From Thalassoglobus neptunius (GTDB taxonomy: Bacteria > Planctomycetota > Planctomycetia > Planctomycetales > Planctomycetaceae), in contig NZ_SIHI01000031.1 in assembly GCF_007859735.1 (NCBI RefSeq), forward strand, positions 1 through 39,967: a stretch of 39,967 nt of DNA. The letters are read 5' to 3'. The position numbers and the translations under genes were made by a program. Below, piece by piece: positions 28,516 to 36,736 of this stretch. The notes beneath the pieces were generated by a model, which had not been told where the DNA came from, made no database searches, and worked only from the letters and a program-made list of their open reading frames with translations. Each line of letters opens with the position of its first letter. Positions within the stretch are counted from its first letter, which is position 1.

Positions 28516-29631
28516 ATGATCGTAAATCTGGTATTCACTCTGGCGGTTGCGGCGATTCCCGCGCAGGTCGGAGAGTCGTCAGACTCTGTCGAAGCGAAGC
28601 GGAGCGAGATTGTGCAGAAAGGGCTGGCATTTCTGCGTGAACAAGGCCAGGAGGAAGATGGCTCTCTGTCCGCGCGTGTCGGTTCAGGAGTGACCTCCCT
28701 GGCGGTCGCTGCCGGATTGAAGAACGGTCTTCCGTTAAGTGACCCCCTTGTTGCGCGCGGACTCTCGTATCTTGAAGGGAAGATTCAGCCGAATGGTGGG
28801 ATCTATTCGAGTGATCGGTTGCGTAATTATGAAACCTGCGTAGCGATCATGGCTCTTGCGGAAGCAAATTCCGTTGCCGGAGACGGTCGCTACGACACTG
28901 CCCTTAAGAATGCGGGCCGATTTGTTCGCGGCCTGCAAGTCGGCGTTGACGACGAGATTTCCGAGTCGGATTCCCACTTCGGGGGAGTTGGGTACAGCGG
29001 CAAGGAGCGGCCTGATCTTTCGAATACAGCATTCTTTATCGAGGCACTGAAATCTCTCGACACTCCACCCGATGATCCCGCGATTCTGAGGGCGTTGGTG
29101 TTTGTTTCACGTTGTCAAAACCTTGATGCCCAGTGGAATGACACTGTGTTCGCGGACAAGGTGAAGGATGGCGGGTTCTACTATGTCATCCCAACGGAAA
29201 CGGTCGATCCCTCGGCTTCAGAACGGTACACGGAAAATGGCGGTCTGAGAAGTTATGGTTCGATGTCGTACGCCGGTTTCAAAAGTCTGGTCTATGCTGG
29301 GCTTGAGAAAGACGACCCTCGGGCGAAGGCCGTCCTTGAGTGGATTTCCGCGAATTACTCCCTGCAGGAAAATCCCGGGCAAGGAATCGCGGGGTTGTAT
29401 TATTACTTTCACACATTTGGGACTGCGCTGGATGCGTCTGGGTTGGAAGTGATTTCGACCCCTGATGGAGAGAAGGATTGGCGGACGGATCTTGTTCTTC
29501 ATCTCGGGAAGTCACAACGCCCCGACGGTTCTTGGGTCAATGAAAATCGTCAATGGTTTGAAAATGATGCGAATCTCTGCACCGCCTTTGCGTTGCTTTC
29601 GCTGTCCCATGCAAAGGGTTCCGAAGAATGA
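28516..29631 (+). CDS. Prenyltransferase/squalene-cyclase-like alpha/alpha-toroid protein
   Basis: 371 residues. The sequence is made of paired helices separated by Gly-rich turns of the terpene-cyclase/prenyltransferase toroid type: GLAFLREQGQEEDGSLSARV, GLSYLEGKIQPNGGIYSS, NAGRFVRGLQV...GGVGYSG, RCQNLDAQWN...DGGFYYVI, and HLGKSQRPDGSWVNENRQWF. The DxDD and QW-rich active-site motifs of true squalene-hopene cyclases are not evident, so a binding or scaffold role is more likely than cyclisation. A hydrophobic N-terminus (LVFTLAVAAIPAQVG) suggests export. ATG 28516 is preferred over the adjoining TTG 28513. The last four bases overlap the start of the next gene (ATGA), which implies translational coupling. 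Confidence 0.85.
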   Translation: MIVNLVFTLAVAAIPAQVGESSDSVEAKRSEIVQKGLAFLREQGQEEDGSLSARVGSGVTSLAVAAGLKNGLPLSDPLVARGLSYLEGKIQPNGGIYSSDRLRNYETCVAIMALAEANSVAGDGRYDTALKNAGRFVRGLQVGVDDEISESDSHFGGVGYSGKERPDLSNTAFFIEALKSLDTPPDDPAILRALVFVSRCQNLDAQWNDTVFADKVKDGGFYYVIPTETVDPSASERYTENGGLRSYGSMSYAGFKSLVYAGLEKDDPRAKAVLEWISANYSLQENPGQGIAGLYYYFHTFGTALDASGLEVISTPDGEKDWRTDLVLHLGKSQRPDGSWVNENRQWFENDANLCTAFALLSLSHAKGSEE

Positions 29632-30473
29632 CTGACGGTGTGCCTCAGGCAGCAGAAACGTCGGGGGCTGAGAGCGAGTTGTCAAACTTTCGTGGCAAGC
29701 AGTACTGGCTGCGTGGTGTGGTCCTGTTGGTCGCTCTCAACGCTCTGTTTCTGGCTGTCGTAGTGACTTGGGTCTACTTTGATTCTGGTGCCCCATCTCG
29801 GTCATCGCCCTTCCTGAATAAGTTTCGCTGGTGGTCTCAGCCCTGGGGTGTGTACGTTCCAGCTGTTGCTGACGCTCTGGGGGCTGGGGCATCTCAGGGG
29901 GCGGCCATGCTTGGGGTTTTGCTCTCTTGTTTCTCGCTGCTGCTTGTTATTCTCTCGTTGAAAGGAGTCCGCAATGCTGGCGAGCTTGTTCTCCCAATAT
30001 TCGCTGGTGCGATTGGAATTGGGTGGCTTCTGCTGGGGGTGAATTGGGACGTGATTCGCCTCCGTGGGCAGTCGATGGAACTTGCTCGCCACGTTGAAGG
30101 TGTCAGCGAGTTCGCAAGGCAGCTCGAAGAGGAATGGCCGGATCAGGATGGTGAGATCGAGGGATTCGGTGCGTTTCTGGGGTATCCTTACGGCACTCCT
30201 CGCACATTGCTGATGTTGGGAGAGGCGTGTGTTCCCAAGACGGAGTTGCGAATCGCGGCAGTTGAACGGACGCCCGGAGAGTCCATCCGGTTTCAACTCT
30301 CCGGCGGCTCATCGGATGTCTGGTTTGAGTGGCGAGTTGTCGAAAATGCCCCGGCAAGCTTTGCGGGAGGGTTGCAACAGAACTACTCGCCAAAGGCAAG
30401 CTTTATGGTGGCGGACAAACTCTTTCTGGTTCGCTACGCGCTGTCTGGTCCGGAGCCTTCGGGTTCTCTGTGA
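29628..30473 (+). CDS. Three-TM membrane protein coupled to the toroid protein
   Basis: 281 residues with three membrane helices: about 28-51 (WLRGVVLLVALNALFLAVVV), 92-111 (AAMLGVLLSCFSLLLVILSL) and 121-138 (VLPIFAGAIGIGWLLLGVNW). The C-terminal 140 residues are soluble and beta-rich. No family recognised. The ATG overlaps the stop of the toroid gene by four bases, so the two proteins are probably made in fixed ratio and may form one complex. A ribosome site would lie inside the previous gene. Confidence 0.75.
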   Translation: MTDGVPQAAETSGAESELSNFRGKQYWLRGVVLLVALNALFLAVVVTWVYFDSGAPSRSSPFLNKFRWWSQPWGVYVPAVADALGAGASQGAAMLGVLLSCFSLLLVILSLKGVRNAGELVLPIFAGAIGIGWLLLGVNWDVIRLRGQSMELARHVEGVSEFARQLEEEWPDQDGEIEGFGAFLGYPYGTPRTLLMLGEACVPKTELRIAAVERTPGESIRFQLSGGSSDVWFEWRVVENAPASFAGGLQQNYSPKASFMVADKLFLVRYALSGPEPSGSL

Positions 30474-30594
30474 TCAGGTGAGGCGAGGTGCCCTGGTTGT
30501 CGCCGGGTGGGGTTGGAATGACTCGATCTTTACGGTGGGCGACGACTCGACTGGTGTGTTTCTCGGATAATCCGCATTGCCGATCGCGTTTGGC

Positions 30595-30633
30595 TTGACA
30601 AAGTTTACCATTTATTGAGAATGAGTCTTAATA
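30595..30633 (+). promoter_or_regulatory. Promoter with overlapping Fur-box-like palindrome
   Basis: A perfect -35 TTGACA (30595-30600) is followed after 16 bp by GAGAAT (30617-30622; four of six). Over this -10 lies a 21-bp palindrome centred at 30623 in which eight of ten base pairs match. Its core TGAGAATGAGTCTTA matches the 7-1-7 Fur pattern TGATAATnATTATCA at 10 of 14 positions. A repressor bound here would block the promoter. The promoter points at the TPR gene and the ApbE/PepSY genes behind it. Confidence 0.45.
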
Positions 30634-30891
30634 TCATGTTGGGCACCCCGTTTAGCTCTGAGCTTGGAGTGGGGTTGGTCACATTTGATATTGGTGACCG
30701 CCCAGGAAACGGCGACATGGCCAGCCACCCACGGTCTTTTGCCCAGGCAGCTAGCACTCCTTTGCGTTGTGGAAATTTCGTCCTGCTATGTGCGGGCTTG
30801 ATGGAAATCCTTGTTGCTGACTCTTTCGGTTTCGTCTCCAGGTTGAAAGCAGCAAACATTTTCATTGGTCAGTACTTCCCGGAGTATCAGT
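30634..30891 (+). other. Possible 5' leader before the TPR gene
   Basis: About 260 bp lie between the predicted promoter and the TPR start. They include an inverted repeat GGTCAC (30677-30682) / GTGACC (30694-30699) that could fold in RNA. A plus-strand reading frame from 30615 starts inside the -10 region and shows no family features, so I do not call it. I recognise no known riboswitch. Confidence 0.35.
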
Positions 30892-31637
30892 ATGACGGCT
30901 GCATTGTTTGAGGATGCTCTCAAAGCTTATGAATCGGGTGAATTCGAAGACTCCCTCAAGTTGACCAAGGAATTTCTTCGCCATCAGAAGGAAGACGGTC
31001 GAGGATGGGGGGGCTGGGGCTCATTCAATATAGTCGCGGACGTCTCGCAGTTTCGGTGTCTGCGATTGAGAGAGCCTCCCTGTATGTGCCGCTGCGATCA
31101 GTGAGTCGTGTTTGTCTTGCTCTGGGGTACGTGGGAGTCGGGCAAGAGCGACTTGGTCGTGATTTGCTAGTGGATCTCGTGGATGAACCCGCCCTGACAA
31201 CGGACTTGCTTCTACAGGTAGCGGCAGGTCTTGATTCCCTCGGTGAGCCGGGGGCTGCTCTTCAGGCGGCACGCGCAGCGACGGAACAAGACCCCGATCA
31301 TGCACAGGCGTTTTACGATCTCGGGTACTACGTCGGACGTTGCGGATACCCAACGAGTGTGACTGAGGCATTGGCTCGACATGCGATCTCGCTTGACCCG
31401 GAACGAGTCTGTTTTCGCATCGGATTGGCGAAGCTGTTCGTCGGTCATCAAAGAGAAGATGAGGCTTACGAGCTGATTCAAGATCTTTCGAATGTGCAGA
31501 TAAGACAAGTCGATTGCCAGAATTGTTTGCAGCGAATTGTTGAGCTTTGCGAAAACGTTGGTGACTATCGCCGAGTCATCTTGTGTCGCGAGAGGCTGCT
31601 GCAACTCGAGCTGAGAGAGTATTTGAGCGACTGCTAA
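30892..31637 (+). CDS. TPR-repeat protein with an apparent -1 frameshift
   Basis: Read across a -1 shift, the gene makes a protein of about 248 residues. The first 41 codons (ATG 30892, GGAG 7 nt upstream) give a TPR-like helix pair: FEDALKAYESGEFEDSLKLT, then KEFLRHQKEDGRGW. In the zero frame the sequence then loses all resemblance and stops near 31104. The -1 frame continues directly with GLIQYSRGRLAVSVSAIERA, an obvious TPR repeat, and further repeats such as AALQAARAATEQDPDHAQAFYD run to TAA 31637. The switch falls in seven G at 31007-31013. No signal peptide is present, so the protein is likely cytoplasmic. It opens the Fur-box-controlled run, and a small membrane-protein gene follows 38 bp downstream. 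Confidence 0.75.
31008..31014 (+). other. Slippery heptamer G_GGG_GGC in the TPR gene
   Basis: The zero-frame codons here are TGG GGG GGC, so the heptamer is in the exact X_XXY_YYZ register used for -1 frameshifting. Slipping one base back leads straight into the conserved TPR frame. An SD-like GAGGAT lies directly before it (31001-31006). Without experimental data a one-base deletion in a G8 tract, or a sequencing error, fits equally well. Confidence 0.4.
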
Positions 31638-31675
31638 AGAGTTTCTGCAACGACAAGCGAAAGGACTAATTCGAG

Positions 31676-31975
31676 ATGGAGTCGTTCGAATTGCTCGCAA
31701 AGCACTTGGAAATTTTTCTGTTGATCGGCCTTTTCATGTTGGTATGGAAAGCCGTCGATTTTTCTTTTCGTCGACGCTTCATCCGCCGAAATCCGCGGAT
31801 TCGAAAGTTCCGTGCGATGCTATCGCTCCACAGAAGCGGTGTGGAGCGTTCACAGTTGATGGGAATGTTCGGAAGAACCGCCGTGACGAAGGACTTTCGT
31901 CAGATCAATACTCGGCTGCTTTCCGAATTTCGTCGTGGGTTAATGTTCGTCCTTGTGCCATCTCTTTTCGTATGA
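31676..31975 (+). CDS. Small single-TM membrane protein
   Basis: 99 residues. One membrane helix near the N-terminus (EIFLLIGLFMLVWKAVDF) is followed by a strongly basic segment (FRRRFIRRNPRIRKFRAMLS) that should stay in the cytoplasm, and a second weakly hydrophobic end (GLMFVLVPSLFV). I recognise no family. AAAGGA lies 10 nt before the ATG. The gene is 38 bp behind the TPR gene and 157 bp before the ApbE fusion, so it likely belongs to the same transcript. Confidence 0.6.
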   Translation: MESFELLAKHLEIFLLIGLFMLVWKAVDFSFRRRFIRRNPRIRKFRAMLSLHRSGVERSQLMGMFGRTAVTKDFRQINTRLLSEFRRGLMFVLVPSLFV

Positions 31976-32132
31976 GTTAAGAATGCGAACCGATGGCAGC
32001 GATCGAGCCATACTCGACAAGGGTAATTTGGAATCTTGAGGTACGCTCAGTTTTCGCATAGCAACCTATTTGTACTTCGGTCTGCGGCAGGTTCGCATTT
32101 TAAGTTTAATTAGACGGGAAGACTTCCATCCT

Positions 32133-33671
32133 ATGACTATCTTCAGAGCCTTTCTGCCGTTTCTTTTTGTGTTCGGTGTTTTGGCACGAGCACAGACAGC
32201 GTCAGCCAGCGACTTTCAATACTTTCACGAGAACGTCCTCGGGACTTCACTTGAAATCCGGGTTGATATCGATTCGGAAGATGTCGCCGCGCAAGTTGAA
32301 TCAACTGTCCTGGAAGAGATTGATCGACTTGATCAGATTTTGAGTCGCTACAAAGTCGACAGCGAATTGATGCGGTGGCAACGCGGAGAGAATGTCAGGG
32401 GAATCTCAGACGATCTGGCCATTGTTCTATCGCATGCGGAGCAATGGAGGGTGCGAACCGGTGGGGCATTCGATGTTCGCTCCGGGGTTCTCGATGCCAT
32501 TTGGGATCAAGCAGAGAAGGACAATCATCTTCCATCCGGTGAGCAACTGAAGTTGGTGACAGAGCAACTGACGTGTTCTCCGTGGCGAAAAGAATCGAGT
32601 CGATCATTCGATCGGAACGATAACCTTCCGGTCAGCTTAGATGGGCTCGCGAAAGGTTATATTCTGGATTCGGTATGCATGTTGATCGAAGCTCGTTTCC
32701 CGTCGGTTCGCCAAATGACGATCAACATTGGAGGAGATCTTCGGAAGACAGGTCAAGATGCACTGTTTGTTGCTATCGCGGATCCGGAAAATCCAGCTGT
32801 AAATACGACACCGCTGGCGAGAGTGGAAATCGTAGGGGAAGCTGGTGTGGCGACGAGTGGCGGATATCACAGAACCTATAAAATTGATGGGCATCAGTAC
32901 TCCCACATTTTAGATCCCCGCACAGGACAACCAGTGAAAACGGTTGTGAGCGCAACGGTGATCGCCCCAACGGCAATGGAATCCGACGCAGCTGCGACGG
33001 CTGTAAGTGTTCTTGGAATGCACGACGGAATCCGTTTGATTGAAAAGATCCCCGGTTTTGAATGCCTGATTTTGGATGAGCAAGGAGAGGTGACCGTCTC
33101 TTCGGGATGGCCGACAAGTGGTTCTCGCGCTGGACTGAGTTTCGTTGCGTTTGAAGAAGAAGTCCCAGAGGACGACTCTGCGGAAGTGAAAACACCGGCC
33201 CATGGAATTTTTGTCGACTTCAGTTTGCCTCGCCAGACTGGTGGACGATATCGACGACCGTACGTAGCGGTCTGGCTTGAAGACGAAGTTGGATATCCAG
33301 TCAAAATAGCTGTCTTGTGGCTAATGAAGGAACAGCTGGGGGCTCGCTGGTACAGGGACTTGACTCGGTGGTATCGGAGCGACCGACTTCGAAGAATTGT
33401 CGAAGAGTCGAATTTGATTGAAACAGTTTCCTCAGCGACTCGCGGACCGGGGGAATACGATGCTCATTTCGATGGAACAGACAACTTAGGGAGAAGACTT
33501 CCTTACGGGAAATACACGCTCTGCTTGGAAGTTGCTCGCGAACACGGAACTTATCAGATTATCCGGCAATCGGTGCAACTCGGCACGCAACCCATCGAGG
33601 ATCAGGAGCTGAAAGGCAACGATGAAATCAATGATGCCTCTTTTCGCTATGTTCCCTGGCCTGATCATTAA
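32133..33671 (+). CDS. apbE: Exported ApbE-DUF2271 fusion (FAD:protein FMN transferase)
   Basis: 512 residues with two domains. The signal peptide (MTIFRAFLPFLFVFGVLARA) sends it across the membrane. Residues about 25-330 are ApbE, which attaches FMN from FAD to Thr/Ser in extracytoplasmic proteins: VSLDGLAKGYILDSV, INIGGDLRKTG, GVATSGGYHRTYKIDG, YSHILDPRTGQPV and the metal-binding AMESDAAATAVSV are all intact. Residues about 350-490 are DUF2271 (RYRRPYVAVWLEDE, SSATRGPGEYDAHF, YGKYTLCLEVAREHGTY), homologous to the separate 25631 protein. ATG 32133 fits the signal peptide; an in-frame ATG at 32070 adds 21 unlikely residues. The PepSY gene follows by 87 bp. The fusion suggests DUF2271 is the partner or substrate carrier of the flavin transfer (inference). 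Confidence 0.94.
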   Translation: MTIFRAFLPFLFVFGVLARAQTASASDFQYFHENVLGTSLEIRVDIDSEDVAAQVESTVLEEIDRLDQILSRYKVDSELMRWQRGENVRGISDDLAIVLSHAEQWRVRTGGAFDVRSGVLDAIWDQAEKDNHLPSGEQLKLVTEQLTCSPWRKESSRSFDRNDNLPVSLDGLAKGYILDSVCMLIEARFPSVRQMTINIGGDLRKTGQDALFVAIADPENPAVNTTPLARVEIVGEAGVATSGGYHRTYKIDGHQYSHILDPRTGQPVKTVVSATVIAPTAMESDAAATAVSVLGMHDGIRLIEKIPGFECLILDEQGEVTVSSGWPTSGSRAGLSFVAFEEEVPEDDSAEVKTPAHGIFVDFSLPRQTGGRYRRPYVAVWLEDEVGYPVKIAVLWLMKEQLGARWYRDLTRWYRSDRLRRIVEESNLIETVSSATRGPGEYDAHFDGTDNLGRRLPYGKYTLCLEVAREHGTYQIIRQSVQLGTQPIEDQELKGNDEINDASFRYVPWPDH

Positions 33672-33758
33672 ACATTAAACTCGAGTTGTTAAGTTGCATG
33701 TTTTCTACACTCGAAAAATTTGCAATCGAGTGTCCGCTCTGCTTGTGGAATTCTTTTT

Positions 33759-34445
33759 ATGGTCACGTCAACCGGTCTCTTCGAGGAACAGCAGAGTCCT
33801 CCTCGAAAGCGTAAATGGTATGCGAAGAGTGCAGCGGCATTTCGATGGGTTCACATCTACTTCTCAATGTTCGGTTTCGCAACCTTGATGTTTTTTGCTT
33901 TTACTGGGATGACTCTTAACCATCCAACATGGTTTGGTGCAGGTGAGCAAACGATTCGTGACTTACAGGGAGAGATTCCTGATACTGTCATCGGGGGTGT
34001 CGTTGAAAGTCCGACCGGTCCGCAGGGGGATGTCTCTGAACTCAAGATCACTGTCGACGAACTCGCCATCGCCGAATTGCTGCGCGCGGAACATCACCTC
34101 AAGGGGCGGGTCACGGAATTTGAAGTGGACGAATTTGAGTGCATGATCGTTTTCAAGGGGCCGGGGTATGCTGCGGACATCTTCCTCGATCACGAAACCG
34201 GAGAATACACTCTGGCGGAAACGGCGAGTGGGCTGATGGCAGTCATGAACGATCTTCACAAAGGGCGAGATTCAGGAGCAGAGTGGAGCCTGGTCATTGA
34301 TATCTCTGCTGTCCTCACGATGCTCTTGTCGTTCTCCGGCTTCGGCCTGCTCTTCTATGTTCGTCGCCTCCGGCTTTCCGGAGTGATTACAGCCTTCATC
34401 GGAACTGTCGTGTTGGTCGCTTCCTGGGCGATCTGGGTGCCATAA
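33759..34445 (+). CDS. PepSY-type membrane protein (PepSY_TM_like_2)
   Basis: 228 residues. The first helix region AFRWVHIYFSMFGFATLMFF runs into TGMTLNHPTWF, and a later segment MNDLHKGRDSGAEWSLVIDI leads into helices two and three (VLTMLLSFSGFGLLFYV and VITAFIGTVVLVASWAIWV). These are the signature blocks of the PepSY_TM_like_2 family, with conserved His residues suited to heme binding. A periplasmic PepSY-like domain fills the middle. ATG 33759 has GGAA 8-9 nt upstream; a TTG at 33720 would add 13 residues. Placement right after ApbE-DUF2271 fits a membrane electron-transfer partner that reduces periplasmic flavin or ferric iron (inference from family context). Confidence 0.92.
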   Translation: MVTSTGLFEEQQSPPRKRKWYAKSAAAFRWVHIYFSMFGFATLMFFAFTGMTLNHPTWFGAGEQTIRDLQGEIPDTVIGGVVESPTGPQGDVSELKITVDELAIAELLRAEHHLKGRVTEFEVDEFECMIVFKGPGYAADIFLDHETGEYTLAETASGLMAVMNDLHKGRDSGAEWSLVIDISAVLTMLLSFSGFGLLFYVRRLRLSGVITAFIGTVVLVASWAIWVP

Positions 34446-34820
34446 CGCTTTCGAGCAGCTGGACAAGGACGCAAGATTCCGATGGACCAACTTGCAACAT
34501 GCGGGGAGAAGTTTCAGAATCCCCGAAAGCTGGGAATACCGAGCTCATGATTTCGATGAAGTCTTGGTCTTGAATCTCGCTTCTCGCGAGTCAACATTGG
34601 CGATCCAGGATGGATTTTGCGAGTGTTGTATTCGTGTTTCGAAATCACTCTTTTCATCCCATGGACAATACAGTTTCTCATGTCTGCCCGGTGCTTGCTG
34701 CAATTTCAGTGAAATCTGGAGCAGCTCTTCGCAGGTTTGTTGAGGCTTGCGAGGTGATAGTAAACGCTAAAGAGCCCTGTGAGTTTCACTCTAGAACGAA
34801 AATAGAACAAGGGAAACTTG
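34446..34820 (+). other. Intergenic stretch between PepSY and amidohydrolase genes
   Basis: 375 bp with overlapping small reading frames but no family features. The only notable structure is the 8-bp palindrome CTCGCGAG in its first half. I see no terminator with a T-run. Confidence 0.4.
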
Positions 34821-35918
34821 ATGAGTCGATCACCGCGTCAGGCACTTTCGTTGAGTGCTTGGGTTATCGTAATTGGTTGCCATTTTAGCGTTGCTTCCGC
34901 CAGCGATCCAAAATCTGACGAAGGAGTTCTCTTTCATGACTCCCATTTTCATTTGACGAATTATGTCCAGGAGGGGCCGAGTCTGTCAGAGTTTCTTCGA
35001 CTGATGGGGACGAAGGTGGGGCGAAGCATGGTGAGCGGAATTCCATTGCAGCAACAGTGGATGTATGCCAATACCGGCGACTTCGCGCCGACATATTACA
35101 CTCAGACTGATGCGCCGCTTTACTATTATTCATTTACAGATGCCATTATCGCTCACGAGTACCTTCGCCTTAAGCCCGAGGAGCGAAAACGTTTTGACCC
35201 CATGATCACCGGGTTCAATCCGACCGACATGTACGCGGCCGACCATATCCGGCGCGTCCTGATGACTTTTCCGGGAGTTTTCTCGGGAATCGGCGAGTTC
35301 TCGATCCACAAGGAATTCGTTTCCTCGAAAATCTCAGGAGAGGTAGCCACGCTGGAGAACAAGGCGTTGGATCGCATTCTCGAATTCGCCGGTGAGGTCG
35401 GACTTCCAGTTGTTCTTCACTGCGACGTCAATACGCCCTTCCCTCGTCCGGATCAAGATCCTTACATCGTCGTCAAGCTCAAAGAACTCGCAGATCGACA
35501 TCCCGAAACCGTCGTCATTTGGGCACATATCGGTTTGGGACGAGTCGTCAGGCCGGTCAAGGATCAACTGGCGATGGTGGAACGTGGGCTGCGCGAACGC
35601 GAATCGAAGAACATTCACTTTGACATCTCATGGGATGAAACAGCGAAATACCTGGTGGGGAAACCGGAAGCGATTGAAGCGACCGCCGACTTAATCAATC
35701 GCTTTCCGACTCGCTTTTTGTTCGGAACCGATTGTGTAGCTCCCAAGACGCAGGAGCAGTATCTCGAGGTCTACGAAATGTACGAACCTCTGTTGTCGCA
35801 ACTGACTCCTGAAGCGAAGCACCTTCTGTTGAAGGGGAATTATGAGCGAATCTTCGATGAAGCTCGTCGAAGCGTAAGAGTCAAAGAATGTTCGAAGGCA
35901 ACCGGCGCCTCCGCGTGA
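34821..35918 (+). CDS. Exported metal-dependent amidohydrolase (Amidohydro_2-like)
   Basis: 365 residues. After a signal peptide (QALSLSAWVIVIGCHFSVAS) the enzyme opens with HDSHFHLTN, whose HxH pair (residues 42 and 44) binds metal. Later motifs are VLHCDVN (metal or substrate His), VIWAHIGLGR and FLFGTDCVAP with the catalytic Asp, in the order expected for TIM-barrel amidohydrolases of the PF04909 group. The adjacent start codons are TTG 34818 and ATG 34821; the latter has AGGGA upstream. Such enzymes hydrolyse or decarboxylate small cyclic substrates; nothing here fixes which. Its link to the flavin genes upstream is uncertain because of the 375-bp gap. Confidence 0.9.
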   Translation: MSRSPRQALSLSAWVIVIGCHFSVASASDPKSDEGVLFHDSHFHLTNYVQEGPSLSEFLRLMGTKVGRSMVSGIPLQQQWMYANTGDFAPTYYTQTDAPLYYYSFTDAIIAHEYLRLKPEERKRFDPMITGFNPTDMYAADHIRRVLMTFPGVFSGIGEFSIHKEFVSSKISGEVATLENKALDRILEFAGEVGLPVVLHCDVNTPFPRPDQDPYIVVKLKELADRHPETVVIWAHIGLGRVVRPVKDQLAMVERGLRERESKNIHFDISWDETAKYLVGKPEAIEATADLINRFPTRFLFGTDCVAPKTQEQYLEVYEMYEPLLSQLTPEAKHLLLKGNYERIFDEARRSVRVKECSKATGASA

Positions 35919-36099
35919 TTGAGAACTCGGCTGACTTGACGCCACAGCTCTGATCGCGTACACCTTTCTAGGTGCACACAGATTGCAAGTGAGTTGTATG
36001 TGTTCAGTCTGGCTGGGCATAAACAACAGCGGGGGAACGGGAGGACCCTGCTGCTGGATCGTCAAGGAAGATGACTCGCCCCTCGACAAGGAGTCACTG

Positions 36100-36555
36100 A
36101 TGGTGTTGGTAACGTGCAATAGAATGCTGTTGATGCTTGGGATGGGATTTGCGTTCTGGTCATCGGTTTTAGTTGAGAATTTGTGTGCAAAGCAGGACTT
36201 TGCTTTGTCAGGTCATGCGTTGGCCAAAAGTGTTTCTATCAACATTCGACTCAAAGAAGCAGGTCGACTCACGAATTCGGTCGAACCATGCGGAACCAAA
36301 ATTGTCTATGTCGAAGGATACGGACCTGCTGGCGAATTGGCTCAATGGCTGGCATCTCGAACTGAAATTGAAGAGTTGAATCTGATTTGCATCTGCTTTG
36401 TCGAATCGGACATTCAAGCCATCTTGAGCCTACCGAAACTGACTCACCTCAATTTTCGCGGCTGCCGACTGACGTTCGATCAACTCAACAAATTGAAGGC
36501 GCATCGATCCAGACCCACGATCGAACTCACTGGTGTGGTCTTGCTGTCAGAATGA
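36100..36555 (+). CDS. Small LRR-like exported or anchored protein
   Basis: 151 residues. ATG 36100 has AAGGAG 6 nt upstream, a near-ideal site, and begins a hydrophobic N-terminus (NRMLLMLGMGFAFWSSVLV) that should be a signal peptide or anchor. The C-terminal part has two leucine-rich-repeat-like turns: LICICFVESDIQAILSLPKL and LTHLNFRGCRLTFDQLNKL, resembling the short LRR proteins common in planctomycetes. Upstream in-frame codons to 35983 add a Cys/Gly-rich stretch with no support. It ends 182 bp before the convergent AlkC gene. Confidence 0.72.
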   Translation: MVLVTCNRMLLMLGMGFAFWSSVLVENLCAKQDFALSGHALAKSVSINIRLKEAGRLTNSVEPCGTKIVYVEGYGPAGELAQWLASRTEIEELNLICICFVESDIQAILSLPKLTHLNFRGCRLTFDQLNKLKAHRSRPTIELTGVVLLSE

Positions 36556-36736
36556 TAAGGCATGTCGAATAGAGACGCGACATGCACTGGTGCCGAGCGC
36601 GTTTGGCGTTTTGTGGAGCACGCATTGCGCGTCGAGGACGTCGAATGACATGTCACGTCATTCCGGATGCTTGTCCCCATTCTGGGTTCGCCCTTGTCCG
36701 AAGCATTCACCGATCACCACTTCTTGCAAAACCAGA

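Noticed and set aside
30634-30891. Known riboswitch in the long leader
   Set aside because: There is an inverted repeat, but none of the conserved riboswitch cores I know could be matched.
30615-30911. Plus-strand reading frame of 98 residues before the TPR gene
   Set aside because: It starts inside the predicted -10/Fur region and overlaps the TPR start; composition is not protein-like.
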